A stretch of DNA of 64,000 bases from Hymenobacter ginkgonis (GTDB lineage: Bacteria > Bacteroidota > Bacteroidia > Cytophagales > Hymenobacteraceae): NCBI RefSeq assembly GCF_009755225.1, contig NZ_WQKZ01000002.1:372001-436000 (forward strand). The letters are read 5' to 3'. Every line of letters starts with the position of its first letter. Position 1 is the stretch's first letter. Shown one piece after another: positions 1 to 8,485 of the stretch. The notes beneath the pieces are model-generated. The model was not told where the DNA came from, searched no databases, and saw only the letters and a program-made list of their open reading frames with translations. The translations under genes and the position numbers were made by a program.

Positions 1-491
1 TCGGGAGCGGGGGTAGGGTCGCCGGGGGGTAGGCCAGTTTGCACGTAGTCGGTCAGCTTTTTTTCGAGCGCTTGCAGGCCAGCCAGGCGGGCGGGGTCGT
101 GCTGCCGCGCCGGCGAAGCCCGCAGCTTGCTGATGATGGCCTTGGTGAGCGCTTGCAGGCGGGCAGGATTGTCTTTCAGGCCTTTGTAGATGCGGCCCTT
201 GCCTTCTATGGGTGCGTACAGCAGCGAGTAAATGCGCAAGCTATCGGTGCGCAGGCTGGTGGCCAAGGCGGCCAGGTTGCCGCCTTCGCAGCGCAGCGTG
301 CGCTTGAGCTGTGGCCGCCCAGCATCGTCGTAGACGTAGCGCGCGGTGGCGCACCAGATTTGCACCTTCGACTCATCAAGCGAAGGCTGGCCCAGCGGCG
401 TTTGGGCATAGCTGGCGGTCGGGGCGGCCAGCAGTAACCAGCCAACCAGGCTCCAAGAACTCAGATTCCGACAAAAAATTCTGTTCAGCAT
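1..491 (-). CDS. exported protein of unknown function, cut off at left edge
   Basis: Reading the minus strand from the ATG at 491-489 gives an open frame of about 163 residues with no stop before the window edge, so the C-terminus lies outside. The N-terminus ([20 protein letters not shown], then an alanine-rich stretch ending ASYAQT) is a good signal peptide, so the product is probably periplasmic or outer-membrane. The mature part has an [20 protein letters not shown] segment and a lysine/alanine-rich helical part near residues 120-155. I do not recognise a family. Divergent from panD. Confidence 0.7.
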   Translation of the reverse strand, partial: MLNRIFCRNLSSWSLVGWLLLAAPTASYAQTPLGQPSLDESKVQIWCATARYVYDDAGRPQLKRTLRCEGGNLAALATSLRTDSLRIYSLLYAPIEGKGRIYKGLKDNPARLQALTKAIISKLRASPARQHDPARLAGLQALEKKLTDYVQTGLPPGDPTPAP

Positions 492-571
492 ACCAGAATG
501 GGCACAAAGCGGATTGTGGCCGGAAAGTACAACCCGCCCGGCGCTTCCCCGGCGCCCGCTACGGGCGCCGT

Positions 572-579
572 TATCTTTG
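572..579 (+). promoter_or_regulatory. TAnnTTTG -7 element of panD
   Basis: TATCTTTG matches the Bacteroidota -7 consensus TAnnTTTG and ends 23 bases before the panD ATG at 603. No clear -33 TTTG is seen. Confidence 0.55.
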
Positions 580-602
580 CGGGCAGTTTTGTTTTATTTC
601 TC

Positions 603-950
603 ATGCACATCGAAGTCCTAAAATCGAAGATTCACCGGGTTAAGGTAACCCAAGCCGAGCTGCACTATGTGGGCAGCATTACCATTGACGAAGACCTGCT
701 CGACGCTGCCAATATGGTTGAGAATGAGAAGGTAACCGTAGTGAACGTCAACAACGGCGAGCGGCTCGAAACGTATACCATCAAGGGCGAACGGGGCTCG
801 GGCATGATTTGCCTCAACGGCCCGGCGGCCCGGCGCGTGGCGGTCGGCGATATTATCATCGTGTTTTCCTACGGCCTTGTCGATTTTAAAGAAGCTCGCG
901 AGCACCGGCCTACCGTTGTATTTCCGGACCAGCACAACCGCCTGAACTAA
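603..950 (+). CDS. panD: aspartate 1-decarboxylase PanD
   Basis: The 115-residue product matches PanD, the pyruvoyl-dependent enzyme that makes beta-alanine from aspartate for pantothenate and CoA synthesis in the cytoplasm. The family self-cleaves between Gly24 and Ser25 to make the pyruvoyl group; here Y22-V-G24-S25 sits exactly there, followed by [10 protein letters not shown]. The segment [19 protein letters not shown] is also characteristic. An upstream in-frame ATG at 498 exists, but it would precede the TATCTTTG promoter element at 572-579 and add a non-homologous stretch, so I start at 603. Length is normal for the family. Confidence 0.95.
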   Translation: MHIEVLKSKIHRVKVTQAELHYVGSITIDEDLLDAANMVENEKVTVVNVNNGERLETYTIKGERGSGMICLNGPAARRVAVGDIIIVFSYGLVDFKEAREHRPTVVFPDQHNRLN

Positions 951-958
951 GTGGAACC

Positions 959-1009
959 AGCTGGCCGCTCGCTTTTGGCGCTCGCTGGCCGAACCGCAAG
1001 CGGCCAGCT
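959..1009. repeat. inverted repeat between panD and next gene
   Basis: Perfect 11-base arms AGCTGGCCGCT (959-969) and AGCGGCCAGCT (999-1009) enclose 29 bases. There is no following T-run, so it is not an obvious intrinsic terminator; it could be an RNA processing or regulatory stem. Confidence 0.4.
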
Positions 1010-1028
1010 GACCACTGGTTAACTACCT

Positions 1029-2075
1029 ATGAAAATTCTGCTTACTGTCCTCAAATACACCCTGTTGCTGGGTATTTCGGGCGCGCTTATGTGGTATGCT
1101 ATGCGCGGGCAGGATTTGTCGCGCATCGGCCACTATATCCGCACGGCTAACTATTTCTGGCTGGTCGTGACGAGTCTTATCACGGTGCTCGGGTACCTAA
1201 GCCGCGCCTACCGCTGGCAAATGCAGCTCGATGCTTCCCAAACCCCTGCCCCCTACTGGAAGGTATACCACGCCATGATGGTTGGCTACCTGGCCAACCT
1301 CGTGCTGCCGCGCGCGGGCGAGGTCATTCGGTGCTCGGTGCTGCGGCGTTCGAGCGGCGTGCCGGTGCAAATAGCGCTGGGTACCGTCGTGACGGAGCGC
1401 GTGATTGATGTGGCGGTGCTGCTGGGGTTACTCGGCGCTACGCTGGCGCTGGATTTTAAAACGTTTTGGGCATTTGCCAACGGCCAGATTTTTGGCGGAC
1501 AAGTAGATGCGCTAGCCCGCAACCGCACGCCGCTGCTGCTGGCGGCGCTGGGCGGGCTGGTGCTACTGGGCGCCGCGGCCTACACGCTTTTCAAAAACTT
1601 GGAGCGGCTGCGCCAAAATGCCTTATTCAACAAGGCCGTTATTTTCGTGCAAGGGCTGCTGGCGGGGGTATTCAGCATCTTGAAGCTCAAGCACAAGTGG
1701 CAGTTTTTATTCCACACGTTCTTTACCTGGTTCGTCTATTACCTCCTAGATTACCTAGCGTTCCGCTGTTTTCCCGAAACCTACAACCTCGATTCGCGGG
1801 CGGCGCTGGCGGTGCTCACATTCGGGGCATTTGGCATGGCCGCACCGGTAGCGGGCGGCATTGGGCCGTTTCACGTGCTGGTGCAGGGCATTTTGCTGGT
1901 TTATGGCGTTAGCAAAGAGGCTGGTATCGCCTTTGCGCTGGTAGTGCACGGCGCCCAAACGCTGCTAGTGGTGCTGCTGGGCGGCATCAGCTTCGTAGCC
2001 GTGGCCGCCGCCGAAAAGCGCAGCATCACCGACGAGGCTGAGGCACTGGCCCACGAGCCGCTCACCACCGAATAA
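1029..2075 (+). CDS. lysylphosphatidylglycerol synthase-type / flippase-like integral membrane protein
   Basis: A 348-residue polytopic membrane protein with about eight hydrophobic segments. The stretch MMVGYLANLVLPRAGEVIRC (about residues 83-102) and PVAGGIGPFH (about residues 274-283) are signatures of the LPG synthase transmembrane-region family (UPF0104/AglD-like). The cytosolic aminoacyl-transferase domain of MprF is absent, so it is the membrane half only; such proteins are proposed to move lipid-linked substrates, but the substrate here is unknown. Lies 78 bases after panD and before an rfaE2-type gene on the same strand. Confidence 0.8.
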   Translation: MKILLTVLKYTLLLGISGALMWYAMRGQDLSRIGHYIRTANYFWLVVTSLITVLGYLSRAYRWQMQLDASQTPAPYWKVYHAMMVGYLANLVLPRAGEVIRCSVLRRSSGVPVQIALGTVVTERVIDVAVLLGLLGATLALDFKTFWAFANGQIFGGQVDALARNRTPLLLAALGGLVLLGAAAYTLFKNLERLRQNALFNKAVIFVQGLLAGVFSILKLKHKWQFLFHTFFTWFVYYLLDYLAFRCFPETYNLDSRAALAVLTFGAFGMAAPVAGGIGPFHVLVQGILLVYGVSKEAGIAFALVVHGAQTLLVVLLGGISFVAVAAAEKRSITDEAEALAHEPLTTE

Positions 2076-2106
2076 GGGGGTAGGGCTGGCTCAACCCATA
2101 GCCTAT

Positions 2107-2207
2107 AGAACGCCATGCTGAACAACGTGAAGCTTCTCTACCACGCCACTCAGGTTACTTCCCGTGAAGCGGTAAAGATGCTTCACTCACGTTTAGCATG
2201 ACATCCT
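2107..2207. repeat. dispersed palindromic repeat, copy 1
   Basis: Imperfect inverted repeat: AGAACGCCATGCTGAAC... on the left pairs with ...GTTTAGCATGACATCCT on the right, with inner GTGAAGCTTCTCTACC / GGTAAAGATGCTTCAC. It belongs to the same family as 31447-31548, 32919-33015, 55313-55403, 59991-60080 and the shorter 29219-29280. Confidence 0.75.
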
Positions 2208-2248
2208 GATTACTTAGCTGAAACGCTTGCTACTTACCAGCTTCCCTT

Positions 2249-2725
2249 ATGACCGCCGATAAAATTCTGACGCCCGCGCAGTTGCCCGCTACCCTCGCCG
2301 CTTGGCGAGCCGCCGGCGAGCGCATTGTGTTCACCAACGGCTGCTTCGATTTGCTGCATCTGGGCCACGTCGATTACCTCGAAAAGGCCCGCGCCCTCGG
2401 CGACCGCCTCGTGGTGGGCCTCAATACCGACGCCTCGGTGAGCGTGCTTAAGCCCGGCCGCCCATTGCAGGATGAAACCTCGCGCGGCCGTATTCTGGCG
2501 GCCTTGGCTTTTGTAGATGCCGTGGTGCTCTTCGGCGAGCCTACCCCCCTGCAACTCATCGAGCAGGTGCAGCCCGACATCCTGGTAAAAGGCGACGACT
2601 ATAGTATTGACGGAATTGTGGGCCACGAAATCGTGTTGAATAGGGGCGGGCAGGTACTCACCGTGCCGCTGGTGGCGGGCTACAGCACCTCTAGCATTGT
2701 GGCCAAAGCCCGCGCCGGGGCCTAG
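2249..2725 (+). CDS. rfaE2: D-glycero-beta-D-manno-heptose 1-phosphate adenylyltransferase (RfaE2/HldE C-terminal type)
   Basis: A 158-residue nucleotidyltransferase with the cytidylyltransferase-fold start VFTNGCFDLLHLGH, HLGH at residues 37-40 being the nucleotide-binding motif, and VKGDDYSIDGIVGHEIV plus YSTSSIV near the end, as in RfaE2. It would activate heptose 1-phosphate to ADP-heptose for lipopolysaccharide core. The kinase half (HldE N-terminal domain) is not fused, as is usual in Bacteroidota, and no partner heptose gene is in the window. A related activity on another sugar phosphate cannot be excluded. Confidence 0.88.
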   Translation: MTADKILTPAQLPATLAAWRAAGERIVFTNGCFDLLHLGHVDYLEKARALGDRLVVGLNTDASVSVLKPGRPLQDETSRGRILAALAFVDAVVLFGEPTPLQLIEQVQPDILVKGDDYSIDGIVGHEIVLNRGGQVLTVPLVAGYSTSSIVAKARAGA

Positions 2726-2798
2726 CTAGCTGCTGAAGCGAATAGCCCAGTAGCTGCCCGGCGTGGCTCATCTATTCACTTCTTTTCTATTTTCTGCG

Positions 2799-3476
2799 AT
2801 GTTTCTGATTCTCATTCTGCTCACGCTTGCTAGCTGGGGCATCCAGCAGCGCCTGCGGAGCAAGTTTCGGCAGTACTCCGAAATTGGACTGCGCTCGGGC
2901 CTAAGCGGCCGCGAAGTAGCCGCCAAAATGCTCGCCGACCACGGCATCCGCGATGTGCAGATTATCAGCACCGAAGGCCAGCTCTCGGACCACTACAACC
3001 CAACCGACAAAACGGTAAACCTGAGCGCCGAGGTATACGCTGGGCGCTCGGCCACGGCCGCCGCCGTGGCGGCCCACGAGTGCGGCCACGCCGTGCAGCA
3101 CGCCCAGGCCTATAGCTTCTTGCAGCTGCGCTCGGCGCTGGTGCCAGCCCTGTCGGGCGTATCGCGCTTTATGCCCATGCTGCTGCTGGCGGGGGTAGTG
3201 CTGCTGCGCACCACGCCCATTCCGCTGGGCATTGGGGTAGCGCTATTTGCACTGGCTACGCTGTTTTCGTTTATCACACTGCCCGTCGAGTTCGACGCCT
3301 CGCGCCGCGCCTTGGCTTGGATGGACCGCAGCGGCGTTGTTACTACCCAAGAGCACGCCGTGGCCAAAGATGCTCTTTGGTGGGCAGCCATGACCTACGT
3401 AGTGGCCGCCATCAGCTCGCTGGCCACGCTGCTCTACTACGGCATGATGCTAGTTGGCGGCAACCGGCGCAACTAA
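2799..3476 (+). CDS. YugP-type neutral zinc metallopeptidase (membrane)
   Basis: Starting at the ATG at 2799 the product is 225 residues: one N-terminal membrane segment (1-18), a soluble part, HECGH (H93, E94, H97) in the zinc-binding helix, then two or three membrane segments to the end. This is the layout of the Zn_peptidase_2/YugP family. A GTG at 2763 would add 12 residues in front; I prefer 2799 because the hydrophobic N-terminus then begins at Met as in family members. Substrate unknown. It follows the rfaE2-type gene by 73 bases and may be cotranscribed. Confidence 0.88.
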   Translation: MFLILILLTLASWGIQQRLRSKFRQYSEIGLRSGLSGREVAAKMLADHGIRDVQIISTEGQLSDHYNPTDKTVNLSAEVYAGRSATAAAVAAHECGHAVQHAQAYSFLQLRSALVPALSGVSRFMPMLLLAGVVLLRTTPIPLGIGVALFALATLFSFITLPVEFDASRRALAWMDRSGVVTTQEHAVAKDALWWAAMTYVVAAISSLATLLYYGMMLVGGNRRN

Positions 3477-3504
3477 CTTCACCCTGGCATAAGTACTAGT
3501 TAGC

Positions 3505-3546
3505 AAGGGCGTTATACTGAATTACACTCCGTATAACGCCCTTTTT
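3505..3546 (+). terminator. intrinsic terminator after the metallopeptidase
   Basis: AAGGGCGTTATAC and GTATAACGCCCTT form a 13-bp stem around a 13-base loop, followed by a T-run. Confidence 0.85.
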
Positions 3547-3571
3547 CCAATCTACTTGCTAGGCATCGTCG

Positions 3572-3579
3572 TATTTTTG
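3572..3579 (+). promoter_or_regulatory. candidate TAnnTTTG element before acyl-CoA dehydrogenase
   Basis: TATTTTTG, 44 bases before the ATG at 3624, with a TTG at 3556-3558 only 13 bases upstream, which is short for the usual -33/-7 spacing. Confidence 0.4.
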
Positions 3580-3623
3580 TAGTCCTAATCTTTTTCCCAC
3601 TCCTACCCTACCCCACCCCTATT

Positions 3624-4796
3624 ATGTTAGACATGCCTTCGACTACGGCTACTGCCTCCCCCTTCCAGCTTACCGAAGAACAGCTAGCCGTGCAGGCAGC
3701 CGCCCGCGATTTTGCCCAGAGCGAGTTGTGGGAGGGAGTGATTGAGCGCGACGACCAGCAAAAATTCCCGGCTGCGCAGGTGAAGCGCATGGGCGAGCTC
3801 GGCTTCTTGGGTATGATGGTGAGCCCCGAATACGGCGGCTCGGGCCTCGATACGATTAGCTATGTGCTGGCTATGGAAGAGATTTCCAAAGTCGATGCCT
3901 CTTGCTCGGTTATTATGTCCGTCAATAACTCGCTGGTTTGCTGGGGCCTGGAGAAATACGGCAGCGAAGAGCAGAAGCGTAAGTACCTGCCCCGCCTTGC
4001 CAGCGGCGAGATTATTGGGGCATTTGCCCTGTCGGAGCCCGAAGCTGGCTCCGATGCTACCAGCCAGCGCACTACCGCCGAAGACAAAGGCGACTACTAC
4101 TTGCTGAACGGCACCAAGAACTGGATTACCAACGGTTCTACGGCTTCGGTATACTTAGTTATTGCTCAGACCAATCCGGAGTTGAAATCGCGCGGCATCA
4201 ACGTGCTTATCGTGGAGAAGGATGCGCCTGGCTTCGTGGTGGGGCCTAAAGAAAACAAGCTCGGCATCCGCGGCTCCGACACATGCTCCCTCATGTTTAC
4301 CGATGTGAAGGTGCCCAAGGAAAACCGCATCGGCGAGGATGGCTTCGGCTTTAAGTTTGCCATGCAAGTACTGGCTGGCGGCCGCATTGGCATCGCGGCC
4401 CAAGCGCTCGGCATTGCTTCGGGTTCGCTCGAACTGAGCATTAAGTACGCCAAGGAGCGGAAGGCCTTCGGTGTGGAGATTGCCAAGCACCAAGCTATTC
4501 AGTTTAAGCTAGCCGACATGGCAACCAACATTGACGCGGCCCGCTTACTGTGCTTGCAAGCCGCTGCCGACAAAGACAACCACGTTGATTATGCCAAAAG
4601 CGGAGCCATGGCAAAGCTATTTGCCTCGAAGGTGGCAATGGACTCGGCCGTGGAAGCTGTGCAAATTCATGGAGGCTACGGCTTTGTGAAAGAATATCAC
4701 GTGGAGCGCTTCATGCGCGACGCTAAAATCACGCAGATTTACGAGGGAACGTCAGAAATTCAGAAAATTGTGATTTCCCGCGAAATCTTGAAATAA
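3624..4796 (+). CDS. acyl-CoA dehydrogenase
   Basis: A 390-residue FAD enzyme of the usual length. Seen in order: FAD/substrate segment AFALSEPEAGSDA, a central beta domain (GTKNWITNG), and the C-terminal helical domain with YAKERKAFG, IHGGYGFVKEY and QIYEGTSEIQ. Glu374 in IYEGTSE is at the position of the catalytic base of short-chain and isobutyryl-type dehydrogenases. It oxidises an acyl-CoA to the enoyl-CoA and passes electrons to ETF. Chain-length preference cannot be told from sequence alone. Stands alone between two terminators with its own candidate promoter, so it is probably monocistronic. Confidence 0.93.
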   Translation: MLDMPSTTATASPFQLTEEQLAVQAAARDFAQSELWEGVIERDDQQKFPAAQVKRMGELGFLGMMVSPEYGGSGLDTISYVLAMEEISKVDASCSVIMSVNNSLVCWGLEKYGSEEQKRKYLPRLASGEIIGAFALSEPEAGSDATSQRTTAEDKGDYYLLNGTKNWITNGSTASVYLVIAQTNPELKSRGINVLIVEKDAPGFVVGPKENKLGIRGSDTCSLMFTDVKVPKENRIGEDGFGFKFAMQVLAGGRIGIAAQALGIASGSLELSIKYAKERKAFGVEIAKHQAIQFKLADMATNIDAARLLCLQAAADKDNHVDYAKSGAMAKLFASKVAMDSAVEAVQIHGGYGFVKEYHVERFMRDAKITQIYEGTSEIQKIVISREILK

Positions 4797-4834
4797 GGCT
4801 AACTACCAGCACTTTTTAGCTAACTTTTGCACGG

Positions 4835-4864
4835 AACCCAGGCCATTTTGGCCTGGGTTTTTCA
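4835..4864 (+). terminator. intrinsic terminator after acyl-CoA dehydrogenase
   Basis: AACCCAGGCCA-TTT-TGGCCTGGGTT stem followed by T-run. Confidence 0.88.
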
Positions 4865-4915
4865 TTTAGTGAATTTTTTTTAGAATGTCTTGTAGTAATC
4901 AGTTGTAACTTTAGG

Positions 4916-4923
4916 TACTTTTG
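4916..4923 (+). promoter_or_regulatory. TAnnTTTG -7 element of AraC-type regulator
   Basis: TACTTTTG, 43 bases before the ATG at 4967; TTG triplets lie upstream at 4890-4892 and 4903-4905. Confidence 0.5.
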
Positions 4924-4966
4924 CCGCGAGCTCTCCTGAAAACATTCTGAAATAGAAAATTTACAC

Positions 4967-5893
4967 ATGGAAGATTATAACAAGGTCATTGAATCGCTAG
5001 GAGTGCGATACATAAAGGCCAAAAACTTAGTACTACGCCAAGCTTTTACAGTACGCAACGCCTATGACGTTGGAAACAACCTTATTTTGCTTCATCAGGG
5101 CAAAATTGTATTTGGAGAGGATGAGTTGACGGTAGAGGAGGGCGAGCTGTTATTCTTGCCTGGCGGGCGGGCTACGCGCGTGGGCTACGGCCAAAATGCA
5201 GCGAGCCGGCTCATCTCCAACGATGACTTAATCACAAACAAAGACCGGTTTTTCACCTCCAACGACAAGCTCGATTACATTGGCGACGCCGAGGAAAGCC
5301 ACAGCTTTGTAGCGTTTGAAGCCAAGGTTTTTGACTCGGTTAACTTTTTTGCTTCGCTCGATGTACCGGCCTTCGTTATCAAAGGCAACTCGAAGCTGGC
5401 CAACCTGGTCATCAAAATTATTGAAGAGTCGCTGCAAGACCTGCCCGGTCGCGAACGCCTCATCGGCATCTACACCGAGAACATGGTGGTAGAAGTTGTG
5501 CGCTACATCTTGCGCAACAACTTGTTTGTGGAGCAGTTAGCCACCAACAGCACCTACTTCAAAGACCCACGCCTGATTGATTTGTTCAACTTCATAAAGG
5601 AGAACCTGAGCGGCGATTTGTCGAACAAGGTGCTGGCTACGGTAGCCAACGTGAGCGAGGACTACGTGGGCCAGTACTTTAAGATGCTGACCAATATCAA
5701 CCCGCAGGACTACATCGAGTACCAGCGCATGGAACGTGCCGTTTCGCTGCTGCGCACGACCAAAAAGAGCATCCGCGACATTGGCAAAGAGGTGGGCTAC
5801 AAGGACACCGCTTATTTCTGTCGCCGCTTCAAAATGATGTTTGGCATCCCCGCCGGTAAGATGCGCCGCCGCGAGTCGGCCATGAACATCTAG
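4967..5893 (+). CDS. AraC/XylS-family transcriptional regulator
   Basis: 308 residues. The C-terminal 100 residues carry the double helix-turn-helix of AraC regulators (KVLATVANVSEDYVGQYF, then SIRDIGKEVGYKDTAYFCRR and FKMMFGIPAGKMRRR). Residues 20-75 have a cupin-like pattern (VGNNLILLHQGKIVFGED, VEEGELLFLPGG), suggesting a ligand-sensing N-terminus. The middle (residues 120-190) is helical. The first half of the gene is AT-richer than its surroundings. No adjacent operon suggests its target, and it is bounded by terminators on both sides. Confidence 0.9.
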   Translation: MEDYNKVIESLGVRYIKAKNLVLRQAFTVRNAYDVGNNLILLHQGKIVFGEDELTVEEGELLFLPGGRATRVGYGQNAASRLISNDDLITNKDRFFTSNDKLDYIGDAEESHSFVAFEAKVFDSVNFFASLDVPAFVIKGNSKLANLVIKIIEESLQDLPGRERLIGIYTENMVVEVVRYILRNNLFVEQLATNSTYFKDPRLIDLFNFIKENLSGDLSNKVLATVANVSEDYVGQYFKMLTNINPQDYIEYQRMERAVSLLRTTKKSIRDIGKEVGYKDTAYFCRRFKMMFGIPAGKMRRRESAMNI

Positions 5894-5973
5894 TGGCTTG
5901 CTAATGAGCGAAGATTTACGCGAATTTAGCTTTGCGCTCCCGCAAGTTGCAGATTATGTGGGTCATTAAGTAA

Positions 5974-6004
5974 GAGAGGCCGCCTTAACAGGCGGCCTCT
6001 TTTG
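5974..6004 (+). terminator. intrinsic terminator after AraC regulator
   Basis: GAGAGGCCGCC-TTAACA-GGCGGCCTCT with TTTT following; it also sits in the gap to the convergent GGGP synthase gene. Confidence 0.88.
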
Positions 6005-6068
6005 TTTCCTAGCCTTGTAGGCTTGCTACCCCTTCGTAAAACCCGTACCCTGGCGCGAGCGAGTGAGG

Positions 6069-6863
6069 CTAGATTCGCGCTAAACCATGCTCGGCTTCGC
6101 GCACAGCCGCTACGGCATCGGCCAGAAAATTGGGGGTACGCTCCAGGTGATTGCCCACTACGACTAGGTCGGCGCCAGCGGCTAAGGCTGTGTATATTTT
6201 CTCGCCGGTGTTCAGCCCACCGCCCACGATAAGCGGCGTATCAACGGCTTGACGCACCGCCCGAATCATGGCGGCCGACACGGGCTGCTGGGCGCCACTA
6301 CCCCCATCGAGGTACATGAGGCGCAGGCCGAGCTGCTCGCCCGCCATGGCCGTAGCCGCCGCAATGCTGGGTTTATCGTGGGGTAGGGGCGCGGTGCCGC
6401 TGATGTACGAGGCCGTGGTGGGGCGGCCACTATCTACGAGCATATAACCAGTGGGCAGTACCTGCAAGCCGCTTTGGCGCAGGCGCGGCGCCGCCACTAT
6501 GTGTTGGCCAATCAAAAAATCAGGGTTGCGCCCCGAAATAAGGGACAGCAGCAAAATGCCATCGGCTGCGGGGTCTACGTGCAATGCGTGGCTCGGGAAT
6601 AGCAGCACAGGCACTTGCGGCGCCTCCGCCTTCAGCAACGCAATAAGGGCAGCCTGGTGCTCGGTTAGCACCAGACTGCCCCCTACGAGGAAAAAATCTA
6701 TGGGATGCTGCCGGGTCAGCGCTACAAAATGCAGCAGGCGGTCGGCGGCAAAATCATCGGGGTCGAGCAGCACGGCCAGGGCTTTGCGGCCCTGTTGCCG
6801 GTACCCGGCCAGGGTATCAAGCAAGCGGGGAAGGAGCGGTGGAAGCGTCGGGGTCGTGGGCAT
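6069..6863 (-). CDS. geranylgeranylglyceryl phosphate synthase-like prenyltransferase (GGGPS/PcrB family)
   Basis: 264 residues from the ATG at 6863. TIM-barrel phosphate and substrate motifs are all present: LLDPDD near residue 33, FFLVGGSLV, LFPSHA, ISGRNPDFLIGQH, YLDGGSGA and IVGGGLNT. The family couples a polyprenyl diphosphate to glycerol 1-phosphate, the first step of archaeal ether lipids; Bacteroidota members are known and at least some have GGGPS activity, but their end product is not settled. The start overlaps the end of the upstream acidic-protein gene by 47 bases, suggesting coupled translation. A start 15 codons further upstream is open but lacks the family pattern. Confidence 0.85.
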   Translation of the reverse strand: MPTTPTLPPLLPRLLDTLAGYRQQGRKALAVLLDPDDFAADRLLHFVALTRQHPIDFFLVGGSLVLTEHQAALIALLKAEAPQVPVLLFPSHALHVDPAADGILLLSLISGRNPDFLIGQHIVAAPRLRQSGLQVLPTGYMLVDSGRPTTASYISGTAPLPHDKPSIAAATAMAGEQLGLRLMYLDGGSGAQQPVSAAMIRAVRQAVDTPLIVGGGLNTGEKIYTALAAGADLVVVGNHLERTPNFLADAVAAVREAEHGLARI

Positions 6864-7842
6864 CCAAAACGGGTGATTGCGGGGCGACTTTGGGGGCCTG
6901 CTGGCCATATGGCAAGCTACCTACAGCCGCCTTTGAAGCTGCAAGGTCGGAACTTTTAGTCGTTTCGTCCGCACTGCTCGGCAGCAAGTCTTTTACTGCC
7001 TTCGTAACCAGCGCCATTGCTACGGCTGCTACTTGGCCCGCAATTACCTTGCCGGTGTCACTTTGCAGAAAAGACATGATGGCGGGACCAACCAAACTTT
7101 TCTTTGCTTTGGGCGCGGGAGTGCTTATATCTTCTTGGCTGGTGCTCGTTTCCTCGGTTGGCTCGGCAGCGGTAAAGCTGTTCGATTCGGGCATCCGGCG
7201 GCTGTCATCGTACGGCAGGTTGGCCGTCGGATGGCTATAATCTTCGGATTGAAAACGGCGGCTTTCCGCGGGTTGAGCGAAAGTAGTATTGTCTTCGGCG
7301 TCGGTGTGGTATACCTCCATGTGCGGCGCATTAGCGGGCGCCTGCTCCTCTTCAGCCTCGTCGTCGGTGCCGTGTTGGCGGCTCGAATGGGGCTCAAAGT
7401 CTGGAGACTCACTTAGGCCATTGTCGTCCAGCGGGTCATCCTCGTCGGCCAGCGAGGGGGTAGGGTATTCGTCCTCGTCTTCCGAATCTACTTGTTCGGA
7501 GTAGCCGTGCGGTTCTTGGTCGAAGTAACGGTTGGCATTCCAGGTCGGCGCGTTTTCGTCGGCATCGTAGTCGTAGCTGTCGTCGCCGAAGCCGCTGTAG
7601 TCATCGTCGTCCTGCTCGTTGTAGTGCCACTCTTGGCGCTTGGGTTTGCGGCGGCCAAAGGCTTTGGTGAGCAGCCAAATGCCACCGGCTACCCCGGCGC
7701 CAACTAGTGCCAGCTTGCCCACGTGCACAGTTTGTTCTTTAATGTGCTCTACGTCGCCACGCAAAGCCCGCTCGTACTCAAGCTTTTTGCGCTCTAAGAA
7801 TTCTTTTTCTTCCTCAAACAGCGGGTTGGTGGGCTCGCTCAT
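6817..7842 (-). CDS. acidic, low-complexity membrane-anchored protein of unknown function
   Basis: 341 residues. An N-terminal charged helix (about 1-38) is followed by one membrane segment (KLALVGAGVAGGIWLLT, about 43-59), a long Asp/Glu/Ser/Pro-rich disordered stretch (about 75-240) and a C-terminal Ala/Val-rich hydrophobic segment (KVIAGQVAAVAMALVTKAV, about 265-283). I do not recognise a named domain. It lies between a holin-superfamily protein gene and the GGGPS gene on the same strand, so a role at the cell envelope is plausible (inference). Confidence 0.75.
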   Translation of the reverse strand: MSEPTNPLFEEEKEFLERKKLEYERALRGDVEHIKEQTVHVGKLALVGAGVAGGIWLLTKAFGRRKPKRQEWHYNEQDDDDYSGFGDDSYDYDADENAPTWNANRYFDQEPHGYSEQVDSEDEDEYPTPSLADEDDPLDDNGLSESPDFEPHSSRQHGTDDEAEEEQAPANAPHMEVYHTDAEDNTTFAQPAESRRFQSEDYSHPTANLPYDDSRRMPESNSFTAAEPTEETSTSQEDISTPAPKAKKSLVGPAIMSFLQSDTGKVIAGQVAAVAMALVTKAVKDLLPSSADETTKSSDLAASKAAVGSLPYGQQAPKVAPQSPVLDAHDPDASTAPSPLA

Positions 7843-7963
7843 GGTGTTTGGTTAATTGAATAGGTGTTGACGGCAAAAGAGGGGGTAGGCAGTGCCTGGC
7901 GCAATTGGGGCTGGTAGCTAAAACCACTGGCCCTACGCCAATCGTAAGCTACCGCGGGCAATA

Positions 7964-8344
7964 CTACGCCTTGGTTTCGCGCTTATCCGACTTGTAGATG
8001 GTGTTATTCAGCAGCTTATCAGCCACGCCTTGGAATACCTTTTTATCTACCCCCACAAAAAATAGGATAGCCAGCACCAAGTAAAGCCCAGCCACCAGCC
8101 CAAAGCCTGCCGAAGGGCTTTCGAGCGCTTGGTTGAGTACCAACCCGAGGTAAATAGACCCGAAGATGATAACCAGAAAGCCCAAAATACCCAATGCCAC
8201 GCCGTGCACGGTGCCCACAAAGGCATTTTTTACTTTCTCCTGCGTTTCGAGGCGCACTAGATCGATGCGGGTATCGAGGTAGCCGGTCAGGTTGCCAATG
8301 AGGCTGTCATTGCGCGGCGTTTTGTCGTCGGTCAGGGAGGCCAT
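7964..8344 (-). CDS. phage-holin-superfamily III / DUF1469-type membrane protein
   Basis: 126 residues with a short charged N-terminal helix (residues 12-42, TRIDLVRLETQEKVKNAF) and two adjacent membrane hairpins (about 48-72 and 80-100), ending in a lysine-rich tail. This is the pattern of the Holin_X/DUF1469 family common in free-living bacteria; the name reflects fold similarity, and nothing here suggests a phage. Upstream of the acidic protein and GGGPS genes; the three may form one unit. Divergent from the DnaJ-type gene. Confidence 0.75.
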   Translation of the reverse strand: MASLTDDKTPRNDSLIGNLTGYLDTRIDLVRLETQEKVKNAFVGTVHGVALGILGFLVIIFGSIYLGLVLNQALESPSAGFGLVAGLYLVLAILFFVGVDKKVFQGVADKLLNNTIYKSDKRETKA

Positions 8345-8429
8345 AAGGGCGGAATTGTTTAGCTAGAAAATGCGGTTAGTAAAGCACAGCGGTAGGCAAT
8401 GGCTAGGCTGGCCGGGGCGTTCTTTACGA

Positions 8430-8455
8430 AAAAGTCAGGCGCAGGGCTGACTTTT
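8430..8455. repeat. palindrome between divergent genes
   Basis: Perfect 9-base arms AAAAGTCAG (8430-8438) and CTGACTTTT (8447-8455) around GCGCAGGG, in the 141-base gap between the holin-like and DnaJ-type genes. It could be an operator or a 5-prime UTR hairpin; it has terminator shape but no gene ends into it. Confidence 0.45.
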
Positions 8456-8485
8456 AGTCCGCGGCGGCTTAAAATTTTATAGGGT

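Noticed and set aside
2107..2207. Palindromic repeats as CRISPR or tRNA-like structures
   Set aside because: Copies are single and dispersed with no spacer pattern; no cloverleaf or CCA-end fits.
7964..8344. Holin-like gene as a prophage sign
   Set aside because: The family is widespread in non-phage chromosomes and no other phage gene is near.
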